DNA of 64,000 nt, from NCBI RefSeq assembly GCF_000411255.1, contig NZ_KE150413.1:1898580-1962579 (forward strand), in the 5' to 3' direction. The stretch comes from Paenibacillus sp. HGH0039. GTDB lineage: Bacteria; Bacillota; Bacilli; Paenibacillales; NBRC-103111. Of the stretch, positions 25,401 to 33,927 are shown in pieces (the first letter of the stretch is position 1; each line of letters opens with the position of its first letter). The position numbers and the translations under genes are program-made. Below the pieces are notes generated by a model. That model ran no database searches, was not told the origin of the DNA, and worked only from the letters and a program-made list of their open reading frames with translations.

Positions 25401-25435
25401 TTAACAACTATATGTTAAACAACTATTGTTGTCAA
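25401..25435 (-). promoter_or_regulatory. marR promoter with two operator dyads
   Basis: On the minus strand -35 TTGACA (25435-25430), 17-bp spacer, -10 TATAGT (25412-25407). TTAACA-N6-TGTTAA at 25401-25418 covers the -10; ACAAC-N4-GTTGT at 25419-25432 covers the spacer and -35. Confidence 0.6.
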
Positions 25436-25539
25436 TGGAAAACAAGCCGCCTAAAGCCGACAAAAGCAGCCTAGTCTTGTTGCACCGTATCCGCCTTTGC
25501 TATAATCAGGAAAACATGCAGAGTTGAAAGGGAGAGTGC

Positions 25540-26079
25540 TTGGAAGTGACTGTTCTTTTAATGTTCGGTCTGGTTCTTGTCCTTATCCAAATTATCCTTG
25601 TTAGAAGGATTACGTTCCGTCCGATTCCGTGGTTTACCAGAATGGCCGCTTCGGCCAGACTGGAATCCCCCTACGCGTACGGAGGCTTTTTATTTATCGT
25701 GAACATGATTATTTTCCTTGTCATGACGGCGCTTGTAGTGCTCACCATCATGATGAATGTCGCGTTTTCCCTGTTTTTGTTTGCGGGCGCCGGCGTGTTT
25801 ATCAGCTTTATGATCTGGATCCAGATGAGCATTTCGCGCGAGGGCACGAAGAAAGAGAAGAGGATCATCGGCGGGATCGGAAGCGCTTTTTACTGGGTGC
25901 TCACCGTCTATCTTCTCCTGCAAATCTTCCTGCTGCCGCCTTCCGCTCCGGAACAAGATCCTTTCATGCAGTTTGTCGGGCTCCTGATGGGCGTCGTTAT
26001 TTCCCTGACTGCGGCCGTATCCTGCTGGGTAACCGTTTACTTGGCGAAAGGCAAACCGGTTAACCCCATCACCCGGTAA
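25540..26079 (+). CDS. Hypothetical membrane protein, four TM helices
   Basis: 179 residues. Hydrophobic segments at about 3-20, 46-85, 105-130 and 140-170. The start is TTG (25540) with AAAGGGAG about 6 nt upstream; a GTG at 25546 is possible. No family recognised. It is divergent from marR, but its relation to it is unknown. Confidence 0.6.
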   Translation: MEVTVLLMFGLVLVLIQIILVRRITFRPIPWFTRMAASARLESPYAYGGFLFIVNMIIFLVMTALVVLTIMMNVAFSLFLFAGAGVFISFMIWIQMSISREGTKKEKRIIGGIGSAFYWVLTVYLLLQIFLLPPSAPEQDPFMQFVGLLMGVVISLTAAVSCWVTVYLAKGKPVNPITR

Positions 26080-26632
26080 ACGACGAGCCGCTATGACCCT
26101 AATCCCTTTACGAATAAGGCCAAACTACCAATCATAATCACAATGAACCTGCCAAACTAACGGAATCTGACCTACGAACGTGCCCAACAAAACCTACAAA
26201 CGAACATGCACAACGGAACCTATGCAACACCTGGAACCTACAAAAATTTTCAACAGCCGTCTGCGAACATGCAGGCGGTTGTTTTTGGCTGCGGCCCTTG
26301 CCAGTCAATCGCCATGCAGCATCGGTATAAGGCCGAAGGAACCGGCAGTTCTCTATGGATTAGGCGCTTATGAGGGATTCACACGGGTTGAAGATGAAAC
26401 GAGGCATCCGCATGCGTCTTCGATCGGCTTTGTCCCGGCTTTCGCTACGCCTTAGCTACACCTTCGTTACGCCTCAGCCAGATCTTCCACCTCTCTATAC
26501 CGGGCGCAGCACCCAACGTCGTAGCGCCGCATGACGGTCCAACCGGAAATCTCCTATCGGCATACAAAAGTTGCCCGGGGGGAACTCTTTTTAAAAGAAC
26601 TTCATGGCTTAACTACAAAGGAGAGACTTCCC
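26080..26632. other. Long untranslated region before the amino-acid permease
   Basis: About 550 bp with no credible gene. 26120-26250 is A/C rich and holds loose repeats of the type ACCTACAAACGAACATGC. A terminator-like hairpin lies at 26251-26286. I see no T-box or known riboswitch core. The middle part has poor coding character in all frames. Confidence 0.45.
26251..26286 (+). terminator. Terminator-like hairpin
   Basis: CAACAGCC..CTGC / GCAGGCGGTTG around GAACAT, then five T. It could end an upstream transcript or attenuate the permease. Confidence 0.45.
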
Positions 26633-28072
26633 GTGGAAAAGAAGGAGACGGCCGGAGAAGACGAAAAGAAGCTGAAATGGTGGCAGCTCTCCCTGCTGGG
26701 AGTGGCGTTTACGATCGGAACCGGCTATTTCCTCGGCTCCAGTCTGGCGATTACGATCGGCGGTCCCGCCGTGCTGATCTCGTTCGTGCTGGCCGCATTC
26801 GGAACCTATCTGGTATTCGACGTGCTGGCGAGAATGACCGCTGCGGACCCCGTCAAAGGCTCTTTCCGTTCTTACGCCAAAAAAGCTTACGGCCGCTGGG
26901 CCGGTTTCAGCAGCGGGTGGGTGTACTGGAGCTCGGAGCTGCTCATCATGGGAAGTCAGCTGACGGCTTTGTCCCTGTTTTCCCGTTTCTGGTTTCCGGC
27001 GGTTCCCATGTGGGGATTTGCGGCGGGATACGGCATGCTCGGGCTTGGGATTATTATGCTGGGCACAAAAGGATTCGAACGGATGGAAAATTTGTTTGCC
27101 GTGATAAAAATTTCCGCCATCGTGATGTTTCTCGTCATTGCGGCGCTGGCCCTGTTCGGCATTATTCGCGGAAGCCGGTCGCCGAGTTTTCCGGCAGAAG
27201 CTTCGACGCTGTTTCCCGCGGGGGCGACAGGCCTTTGGTCTTCGCTTATTTTCGCATTCTACGCATTTGGCGGCATCGAAATTATGGGGCTGATGGCCCT
27301 CAGGCTGCAGAAGCCGGAAGAAGCGCCGAAGGCGGGGAAAATCATGCTGCTGCTGCTCGCCGTCGTGTATGTCCTGTCGATCGGACTGGCGGTTACGCTT
27401 CTGCCCTGGAGCGTTTTCCATACGAAAGAAAGCCCGTTTGTGCTGGCGCTGAGCCATTACCGGCTGCCGTTTATTCCGCACGTTTTCAACGGGGTGCTTA
27501 TTATTGCCGGTTTTTCCACGATGACGGCGTCGCTTTTCGCCGTGACCACCATGCTCGTAACGTTAGCGGAAGATAAGGATGCCCCCAAACTTTTCGCCCG
27601 CCGCTGGAAAAAAAATCTCCCGCTCCCGGCGCTCGGTCTAACGGCCTGCGGGATGGCGGCTTCGATCCTTCTGGCGCTGCTTATGCCCGAGGGCGTGTAC
27701 GAACACATCACAACCGCCGCAGGACTGCTGCTCCTCTATAACTGGCTGTTTATTCTGATCACGGCGGGAAAACTGCTTCGTCTGAAGGCGCTGGGACAAG
27801 CGAAACGGATCACGGGCATCGCCCTTATTTTGCTTGCCGTCAGCGGGACGCTGGCGCACCACGGCAGCCGCCCGGGCTTTTATGTCAGTTTGGGTTTTAT
27901 CGGCGTTATCGGATTGGTTACCTGGCTGAGGATCCGTCAGTGGAACAAAGCCGGGGACAATTCGGGGCGGCAGGAACAAGCGGATCCGGACGGCGAAGAG
28001 GAATGGGTGTTTACGCCCGCCCTTTCGATGCGTGAGAAGACGGATGTGTTTTTTCGAAAAAAGTCAAGATGA
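26633..28072 (+). CDS. APC-superfamily amino-acid permease
   Basis: 479 residues with about 12 hydrophobic helices. LLGVAFTIGTGYFLGSSLA near 20-38 is the helix-1 substrate motif of amino-acid permeases; GSFRSYAKKAYGRWAGFSSGW (helix 3 entry) is near 83-103. I chose GTG 26633 with AAAGGAGAG at 6-7 nt; the frame is open 102 bp further upstream without a site. The substrate is not determined. Confidence 0.85.
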   Translation: MEKKETAGEDEKKLKWWQLSLLGVAFTIGTGYFLGSSLAITIGGPAVLISFVLAAFGTYLVFDVLARMTAADPVKGSFRSYAKKAYGRWAGFSSGWVYWSSELLIMGSQLTALSLFSRFWFPAVPMWGFAAGYGMLGLGIIMLGTKGFERMENLFAVIKISAIVMFLVIAALALFGIIRGSRSPSFPAEASTLFPAGATGLWSSLIFAFYAFGGIEIMGLMALRLQKPEEAPKAGKIMLLLLAVVYVLSIGLAVTLLPWSVFHTKESPFVLALSHYRLPFIPHVFNGVLIIAGFSTMTASLFAVTTMLVTLAEDKDAPKLFARRWKKNLPLPALGLTACGMAASILLALLMPEGVYEHITTAAGLLLLYNWLFILITAGKLLRLKALGQAKRITGIALILLAVSGTLAHHGSRPGFYVSLGFIGVIGLVTWLRIRQWNKAGDNSGRQEQADPDGEEEWVFTPALSMREKTDVFFRKKSR

Positions 28073-28152
28073 GAGAAAGAAAGCGGACAAACGAAACATT
28101 CTCAGCAGCCGATTTATAGTAAGAAGCTGGACAAGTGATGAGAGCGGAGATG

Positions 28153-28212
28153 ATGAAATAAAAGTTTACAAAATATAATTTCATTGAAAAAATATTTCCA
28201 TCCCTCTATAAT
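28153..28212 (+). promoter_or_regulatory. anmK promoter with TGAAA/TTTCA dyads
   Basis: -35 TTGAAA (28184-28189), 17-bp spacer, -10 TATAAT (28207-28212). ATGAAAT (28153-28159) and ATTTCAT (28178-28184) form an inverted pair, and TTTCA-T-TGAAA (28179-28189) overlaps the -35. The same half-sites form a symmetric array at murQ. Confidence 0.55.
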
Positions 28213-28288
28213 GAAGCCAACTGGAACCCGTGCGCCGGTTCCACCTAGCTGTTCGGATGCACGGAGACGACACTTGGGAGGGGTAAAC

Positions 28289-29473
28289 ATGATACTCGGC
28301 ATAAAGGAAGAGGAAGTAATCGCAATCGGGCTGATGTCCGGGACCTCGCTGGACGGGATCGATGCCGCGGTTGTGCGGATAAACGGAAGCGGGCTGGATA
28401 CCCGGCTGGAGCTGCTGCATTTCCACAGCAGGCCCTACGACGACGCGCTGCGGGAAAAGCTGAAAGATCTTTGCTCCGTCGCCCGCTCGGACGTTGCGCT
28501 CGTCTGCGGAATGAACGTTTTCCTTGCCGAGCGGATGGCGGAAGCCGCGCTGGAGGCGGTGCGCGAAGCGGGCTTGACCATGGACCGCATCGGCTTCATC
28601 GCCTCTCACGGACAGACGGTCTGGCACATCCCCGAGGGTGATGCTGCCGATCCGTACCTCGTCCGCTCGACGCTCCAGCTCGGCGACCTGTCCGTCCTCG
28701 CCAAGCGGACGGGCGTCCCCGTCGTCGGCGACTTCCGTCCGGCCGACATGGCGGTCGGCGGACAGGGCGCGCCGCTGGTCCCTTATGGCGATCTCATCCT
28801 GTTCCGCCATGAAACGAAAGGCCGCCTGCTTCAGAATATAGGCGGCATCGGCAACTGCACGGTCCTGCCCCCTCAGGCGGGGCCGTCCGATGTGTTCGCT
28901 TTCGACACGGGGCCGGGCAACATGGTGATCGATCAGGTGGTCTATCAGCTGTCGGGCGGCCGGCATTCCTATGACGAAAGCGGCTCGTGGGCGGCGCAGG
29001 GACGTACGGATGAAGGGCTTGTCGCAGACGCCATGACGCATCCGTACTTCCGGGTGAAGCCGCCCAAATCAACCGGCCGCGAAGTGTTCGGCAAAGCGTA
29101 CGCGGCCGATTTTATCGCGCGGGCGAAAGCCCTCGGACTGGCGGACGCGGACATCGTGGCGACGGCCACGGCGTTCACGGCCCGCACGATTGCCGAAGGC
29201 TGCCGGCGGTTCGTGTTTCCGCGCTGCCGCGTGGACGAGGTCATCGTTTCCGGCGGGGGCGCTCACAACCGGACGCTGCTGTCGATGCTCGCGGAGCTGC
29301 TGCCGGACCAGCATGTAACGACCTCGGGCGCGTTCGGTGTGCATGACGACGCCAAGGAAGCCGTCATTTTCGCGCTGCTCGGCAATGACTTCCTGCGCGG
29401 CATCCCCAACAATCTGCCCTCCGCAACGGGGGCGGCGCGTCCGACCGTGATGGGGAAGCTTGCGCTTCCGTAA
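28289..29473 (+). CDS. anmK: Anhydro-N-acetylmuramic acid kinase
   Basis: 394 residues, near the usual 370-390. Hydrolyses and phosphorylates 1,6-anhydroMurNAc to MurNAc-6P in wall recycling. ASKHA-fold hallmarks are GLMSGTSLDGIDAAVV (about 13-28), IASHGQTVWH, GDFRPADMAVGGQGAPLVP, FDTGPGNMVID and VSGGGAHNRTLL. ATG 28289 has GGGAGGGG upstream; the open frame back to 28184 covers its own promoter. Its product feeds MurQ, encoded 10 kb downstream, and both promoters share half-sites. Confidence 0.95.
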   Translation: MILGIKEEEVIAIGLMSGTSLDGIDAAVVRINGSGLDTRLELLHFHSRPYDDALREKLKDLCSVARSDVALVCGMNVFLAERMAEAALEAVREAGLTMDRIGFIASHGQTVWHIPEGDAADPYLVRSTLQLGDLSVLAKRTGVPVVGDFRPADMAVGGQGAPLVPYGDLILFRHETKGRLLQNIGGIGNCTVLPPQAGPSDVFAFDTGPGNMVIDQVVYQLSGGRHSYDESGSWAAQGRTDEGLVADAMTHPYFRVKPPKSTGREVFGKAYAADFIARAKALGLADADIVATATAFTARTIAEGCRRFVFPRCRVDEVIVSGGGAHNRTLLSMLAELLPDQHVTTSGAFGVHDDAKEAVIFALLGNDFLRGIPNNLPSATGAARPTVMGKLALP

Positions 29474-29798
29474 AAATCCCGCTGTTTTTGCTTGGGCAAA
29501 CCAGGCGGTTCACCCAAGCAGAGTTGTAAGAAAGCGAACCGGAGACGGTTGTTAGCCGTAGACGATTGTTAAAAAGGCTTCTTAAGACGGGTGGAGGCAC
29601 AGCCGATTATGGCGGTGTCTCTTTGTGCTTGCCGCATGAGGACATCCTCATCCGCCAAGCAGATCATTCACCGTTTAGAGCGTATTCTATACTAAGTTGC
29701 TCCGGAGACCATGAACTCCCGCCAAACAGCGCAAAGAGACCGCCGGTTGGACGGTCTCTTTTTTGTGCTTTTAAAGTGGGGGGGGCCGGCTTCCGTGC
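29474..29798. other. Intergenic stretch with hairpins
   Basis: About 325 bp without a credible gene. Hairpins: GCTTGGG / CCCAAGC (29489-29519) soon after anmK, GAGGCACAGCC / GGCGGTGTCTC (29594-29628), and a strong terminator at 29727-29763. A 104-codon open frame runs through the last terminator and is rejected. Confidence 0.5.
29727..29763. terminator. Bidirectional terminator
   Basis: AAAGAGACCG / CGGTCTCTTT stem with a 9-base loop, A and T runs on either side. Probably ends the small minus-strand gene at 29799. Confidence 0.75.
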
Positions 29799-29957
29799 TC
29801 ACCGTTTTTCGATTTTGCTGTACATTTCCCCGCCCGTATCCTCTTTTTGGGCTGTTTCTTTGAGGAAAAGCGTACCCTGATGCCCAAAAACGATCTCCAT
29901 TAAAAGGACGGCCGGCAGGACGAAAATCGCTTTAAGAAGCCAGACCAGAAATTTCAT
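29799..29957 (-). CDS. Small single-pass membrane protein (52 aa)
   Basis: ATG at 29957 with GGAGAGG 7 nt upstream. The product starts MKFLVWLLKAIFVLPAVLLM, one hydrophobic helix (about 3-23), followed by a charged tail ending KIEKR. A terminator lies 36 bp past the stop. Too short for usual gene callers, but site, helix and terminator agree. Function unknown. Confidence 0.55.
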   Translation of the reverse strand: MKFLVWLLKAIFVLPAVLLMEIVFGHQGTLFLKETAQKEDTGGEMYSKIEKR

Positions 29958-30019
29958 AAGCACACCTCTCCAGGGAATAATTTTCTTTTAACCCTTTACG
30001 AGGACATTGTGAGTTAGTT

Positions 30020-30151
30020 TCACACATGAAAAATGTCACGATTAATTTCGTTCTGTACCTCGTGCAACGAGGAGAAACCATCGCTCTTAACATGGTCTTT
30101 CATATGGCCCAAGAAGGACTTCTGAGAAGCGTTGTCCCGGCAGTTTCTCGC
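30020..30151 (-). pseudogene. Remnant of an IS3-family transposase (OrfB C-terminal end)
   Basis: Minus-strand reading gives RNCRDNASQKSFLGHMKD and later EVQNEINRDIF, the conserved RGNC-x-DN-x2-x-E-FF-H-K region and the R-x-x-YN helix of IS3/IS150-type DDE transposases. The catalytic Glu position reads Lys (ASQKSF), the frame breaks just upstream where one or two bases are missing, and it stops early. No intact ends were found. About 44 codons survive. Confidence 0.7.
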
Positions 30152-30386
30152 CTAGACTTGGACTGGCCTGGCTTTTTCTGCTTCAGCAGCTTTGGTAGGT
30201 AGGGTCGGTGTTGCTGATTTTGGGTCAGAAGGGTATGTGGCCAATTTCGGAGGGAAATGTAATCTTGAAATGAATCAGTTACCGGAACTTTATCTTCTTC
30301 CCTATGATAGGGGGATAAAGTTTTTTTCGCACAAAATGAACTTTTGCAACCTCTGGCATCTCTTATTTATGAAAAGGGGAGAGAAC
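30152..30386. other. Region between the IS remnant and the ECF sigma gene
   Basis: Nothing coding is convincing. It contains a terminator-like hairpin (30288-30327) close to the sigma gene; the bases just upstream (GGAACTTT near 30285) resemble an ECF -35 element, but no matching -10 is clear. Confidence 0.35.
30288..30327 (+). terminator. Terminator-like hairpin ahead of the sigma gene
   Basis: CTTTATC..CCC / GGGGGATAAAG stem followed by seven T, 60 bp before the sigma-factor ATG. Either the end of a lost upstream gene or an attenuator. Confidence 0.55.
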
Positions 30387-30950
30387 ATGAAAGTAAGCCA
30401 TCTTGTCAAACAAGCAAAAAAAGATAACAAAGAAGCTTTATTGCAACTAATCATGGCCGATCAGGACGCTTATTATCGTCTTGCCTATGCCTACATGGGA
30501 AACGAGCATGATGCGATGGATGCCATGGAAGACATGATTGTCACGCTGTACGAAAAGATTGATCAATTGCAAAAAGGCGAAGCATTCTACAGCTGGAGCA
30601 AAACCATTCTCGTCAATCGGTGCAAAACATTACTTCGTAAAAAGGGGCGATTTTCCCCGCTGGAAGACGAGCAAGAAGAAGCCCTTGCTGCATTCACTGA
30701 CGATAATCCGTATCACCATACAGAGTCGGAACTGGATATGCATACGCTGCTATCCCATCTGAATGCCCCGCAGCGGGAAGCGATCGAACTTCGCTATGTT
30801 CATGATCTTCCGTATCAGACGATTGCGGACATGACCGGTGTGCCTCTAGGAACCGTCAAATCAAGAATCTCGCAAGGACTACACAAACTAAAAGCCATGA
30901 TCGGAGGTAATCGTTATGAAAACGATCGAGGAGAAATTACAGGAGTATAA
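30387..30950 (+). CDS. ECF-type RNA polymerase sigma factor
   Basis: 187 residues. Region 2 (about 25-85) includes YRLAYAYMGNEHDAMDAMEDMIVTLYEKI; region 4 (about 120-175) includes LNAPQREAIELRYVHDLPYQTIADMTGVPLGTVKSRISQGL. ATG 30387 has AAAGGGGAGAG upstream; an open frame continues back to 30192 but crosses the hairpin. The next gene overlaps its last 35 bp and encodes the likely anti-sigma factor. The stimulus is unknown. Confidence 0.9.
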   Translation: MKVSHLVKQAKKDNKEALLQLIMADQDAYYRLAYAYMGNEHDAMDAMEDMIVTLYEKIDQLQKGEAFYSWSKTILVNRCKTLLRKKGRFSPLEDEQEEALAAFTDDNPYHHTESELDMHTLLSHLNAPQREAIELRYVHDLPYQTIADMTGVPLGTVKSRISQGLHKLKAMIGGNRYENDRGEITGV

Positions 30951-32199
30951 AAGGGTGCAGGCTCCGTCAGAACTTGAGGGAAGGCTTCGGGATGCACTTC
31001 AGCGTATTCCCGCGAAAAAAAGAAACATGAATAAAGCGGTGGCATGGGTTGCATCAGCTGTTGCAGCGCTCATTATGATGGTTGGTTTATATGAATATCC
31101 TGCCTTCGCTTATTACGGAAGTAAGCTGTTTAATGGAGCCAGTTTGAACTCTCTTAGTTTTTCTGAATTAACAGAGCAAGGATACGGGCAGCAGGTAAAC
31201 AAAAGCACAACGTTTAAAGACGGCACGGTCTTTACCATTAATGGCGTTATCGCCGACGATAATGTATTTACCTTGTATTACACCATCGATCGACCTGCAG
31301 GAACCGAATATACCGACGAAGATTTCATCCGCTACCACTTCAGTAATTTGAAAGGGTTCTTGACTGATTCCAATTCGCGAGGAGGAGGCGGCAATCCTGG
31401 CAAAGACAAATCTCAGTTTGTCGGAGTACACCAGTTCGAGCCCGTTAGTCCATTCTCCAGAACATTAACCTTGACTTTCAATGAGCGGCTGGATAATGGG
31501 GAACGAGTATCCTATCCCATCTCCTTCGACTTTGATGCGAATAAAGCGATGAAGAGTATAATCAAAGAGGACCTTTCTGAAACCATTCCTGTTGATCAGG
31601 GGAAGATTCACTATGACTCCATTACAGCTTCGCCATCTTCAACCATCGTGAAAGGGCATTATGAATTAGAGGGATCCCCGAGATTTTCGGGCGAAACAAA
31701 GCTCTATGTGAATGGAACAGAAGTGAAAAGCTTAGGTATGAAGGCGACTAGTCCTGAATTTGAACTTAAATTCGATGTGCTTCCAACAGACAAGATTCAG
31801 TCCATTGAACTTGTGCTGGAAGATTTCACAGGAATACAGAAAATAGAAAAACCCATCTCCCTTGCCTCGCCATCAGATCATTCGATCAACGTAGGTCAAG
31901 AAAAGGTATGGATTCGAAGCGTGACAAAAACCGATACAGGCTATGATATCGTTATCGCCGGAAACGAATTTGTTTTCTTTGAAAAGGACAATATATCCAT
32001 ACAAGCTGGCGGCAGCGTTGTTCCCGTATCCGAGATTTCCTCCTCACGCCCTTGGGATCTGAAGAACGGTAACATTATGTGGGAGCAGACGTATTCTTTT
32101 AACACCACGGACAAACCGGAATTCCTGCTGCTGGACGAACTCCAATATATTAAAGCCTATAATAAGAAAATTTCGATTCCTGTAAATAACAAAAAATAA
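30916..32199 (+). CDS. DUF4179-type membrane-anchored anti-sigma factor
   Basis: 427 residues. A short cytoplasmic part (1-36, EEKLQEYKRVQAPSELEGRL) precedes one membrane helix (about 40-58, VAWVASAVAALIMMVGLYEY) and a large extracellular part of beta-rich repeats (about 90-425). This matches DUF4179 proteins that sit after ECF sigma genes in Bacillota. GGAGG is inside the sigma gene, and the 35-bp overlap suggests translational coupling and 1:1 supply. The extracellular ligand is unknown. Confidence 0.85.
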   Translation: MKTIEEKLQEYKRVQAPSELEGRLRDALQRIPAKKRNMNKAVAWVASAVAALIMMVGLYEYPAFAYYGSKLFNGASLNSLSFSELTEQGYGQQVNKSTTFKDGTVFTINGVIADDNVFTLYYTIDRPAGTEYTDEDFIRYHFSNLKGFLTDSNSRGGGGNPGKDKSQFVGVHQFEPVSPFSRTLTLTFNERLDNGERVSYPISFDFDANKAMKSIIKEDLSETIPVDQGKIHYDSITASPSSTIVKGHYELEGSPRFSGETKLYVNGTEVKSLGMKATSPEFELKFDVLPTDKIQSIELVLEDFTGIQKIEKPISLASPSDHSINVGQEKVWIRSVTKTDTGYDIVIAGNEFVFFEKDNISIQAGGSVVPVSEISSSRPWDLKNGNIMWEQTYSFNTTDKPEFLLLDELQYIKAYNKKISIPVNNKK

Positions 32200-32206
32200 A
32201 CCACTA

Positions 32207-32244
32207 GAAGATGATTCCTGTACTAGACGGGGGTCATCTTTTTT
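32207..32244 (+). terminator. Intrinsic terminator of the sigma/anti-sigma operon
   Basis: AAGATGA / TCATCTT outer stem with an inner C/G stem, followed by six T. Confidence 0.7.
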
Positions 32245-32520
32245 CGGTTTCATTGAGGAAGGTCCGATGCTCTTGTGTATCCTCGGCTATACGTTTATAG
32301 GAAGTGGGTTTGCAGGGGCTATTTTCACCCACACGTACGACATGAAGGCTTTCGGATGACCCTTAGCATTCTTCTTCAATACATATTTTTGGCTTATGTT
32401 CTCGCCTCCATCACTAACTCTAGTGTACAAAAAAGTACCCAACGCTGTGCATCTTTTTTCAAAGTGTCCAGTGTATGGGTACCGGTATAGTCCAGTCCGT
32501 TCTCTTTTTTAAAAGATTGC
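32245..32520. other. Gene-free stretch, possibly degraded
   Basis: About 275 bp. A 30-codon frame at 32269-32359 reads like a fragment of a membrane protein (LGYTFIGSGFAGAIFTHTY) but has neither a site nor a family. The right half resembles degraded mobile-element sequence. Nothing definite. Confidence 0.3.
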
Positions 32521-33927
32521 TTACACCCATCCGAACGCTCTGGCCGCTTGGGCGGTGGCGAATGTAACCAGGAGGGCGATAGCCAGGGGGATAAGGGCGG
32601 AAAGGATCGTCCATTTCGTGCTCTTGGTTTCTTTATAAATGTTGTACAGGGTCGTGCCGCACGGGTAGTGAAGCAGCGAAAACAGCATCATATTAAGCGC
32701 CGTCAGCCAGGTCCAGCCATGCTGCAGGAAGAGATCTTTGATGTTGTCCAGCCCGTCCGCATCGACCATGGCGCCCGAGGACATGTAGCCCATGAGCAGA
32801 ATCGGCAGAACGATTTCATTGGCCGGCAGGCCGAGTATAAATGCCATGATGATATAGCCGTCCAGACCGATCAGATGGGCGAAAGGATCGAAGAAAGCCG
32901 CCGTATGGGCAAGGATGCTCGTTCCGCCAATCATGATGTTGCCCAGAATCCAGGTGATGATTCCGGCGGGAGCCGCCACGATTACCGCGCGTTTGAGCAC
33001 GGCCCACGATTTGTCGCGCGAGGCGAGCAGGATCGTTTTCCACATCTGGGGTTTCCGGTACGGGGGAAGCTCCAGCGTGTAGTGCGTCGGCACACCGCGC
33101 AGAGCCGTTTTGGACAGCGCCCACGACACGGACAAGGTAATTACGATGCCGAATAGCACCAGCCCCATGACGAACAGAGCGGTTCCTAAAGTCTGCCAGC
33201 CCCCTGAGGCGCCAGCCGCCATGAAAAGAGAGGACAGCAGGATCAGTGTAGGCCAGCGGCCGTTGCACGGGACGAAGTTGTTCGTCAGGATGGCCAGCAT
33301 TCTTTCGCGCGGGGATTCGATGATCCGCGTGGACAAGATGGCCGCCGCATTGCAGCCGAAGCCCATCGACATCGTCAGGGCTTGTTTGCCGTGTCCGCCG
33401 GACTTCTTGAACAGGCGGTCCATGTTGAACGCGACCCGGGGGAGATAGCCGAAATTTTCAAGCAGCGCGAAAATCGGGAAGAAGATCGCCATGGGCGGAA
33501 GCATAACGGAGATTACCCAGGCGGTACCCCGGAAAAAGCCGAGAACGAGTATGCCGTGAAGCCATGCGGGCGCATGGACGGCTTGGAAACCTGCCGTCAG
33601 ATAGCCTTCGATTACACCGAAGAAATCCGCGATCCAGCCGGAAGGAACGTTGGCCCCGGCAATCGTGATCCAGAAGATCGCGCCGAGCACCGCAAACATG
33701 ATGGGGTAGCCCCACAGCTTGGAAGTCAGAATTTTGTCGAGCTTATGTGTGCTCGCAAGCTTTTTCCTGTCTTCATAGCGGACGGCCGCGTTGCAGATGT
33801 CGCAGCTTGTTTTATAAATGTCGCTTACAATTTCGTCCCGGATGGAACTGCCGCTCGTGATGGTCTGCGCCATGGATAACAGGGAATCGATCGGATCGGG
33901 CCGGTTAGTTGCATGCGGTGTGGCCAT
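32521..33927 (-). CDS. feoB: FeoB C-terminal membrane part (split ferrous iron transporter)
   Basis: 468 residues. It starts in the helical domain after the G domain (IRDEIVSDIYKTSCDICNAA, about 28-47) and continues with eight or more membrane helices. FeoB gate and core motifs are visible: GFFRGTAWVISVMLPPMA, MGFGCNAAAILSTRI, NNFVPCNGRWPTL and LGLPANEIVLPILLMGYM. It overlaps the G-domain gene by 23 bp in another frame. Together the two open frames equal one normal FeoB. Imports Fe2+ at the cytoplasmic membrane. Confidence 0.92.
   Translation of the reverse strand: MATPHATNRPDPIDSLLSMAQTITSGSSIRDEIVSDIYKTSCDICNAAVRYEDRKKLASTHKLDKILTSKLWGYPIMFAVLGAIFWITIAGANVPSGWIADFFGVIEGYLTAGFQAVHAPAWLHGILVLGFFRGTAWVISVMLPPMAIFFPIFALLENFGYLPRVAFNMDRLFKKSGGHGKQALTMSMGFGCNAAAILSTRIIESPRERMLAILTNNFVPCNGRWPTLILLSSLFMAAGASGGWQTLGTALFVMGLVLFGIVITLSVSWALSKTALRGVPTHYTLELPPYRKPQMWKTILLASRDKSWAVLKRAVIVAAPAGIITWILGNIMIGGTSILAHTAAFFDPFAHLIGLDGYIIMAFILGLPANEIVLPILLMGYMSSGAMVDADGLDNIKDLFLQHGWTWLTALNMMLFSLLHYPCGTTLYNIYKETKSTKWTILSALIPLAIALLVTFATAQAARAFGWV

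Noticed and set aside
26180-26455. 91-codon frame in the permease leader
   Set aside because: Crosses a terminator-like hairpin; no ribosome site or domain.
29566-29880. 104-codon frame after anmK
   Set aside because: Runs through a strong terminator and across the small minus-strand gene; no site.
33905-33927. Frameshift decay of feoB
   Set aside because: Both parts keep every expected motif, and each has a proper start or stop with a short overlap; a working split is more likely, though not proven.
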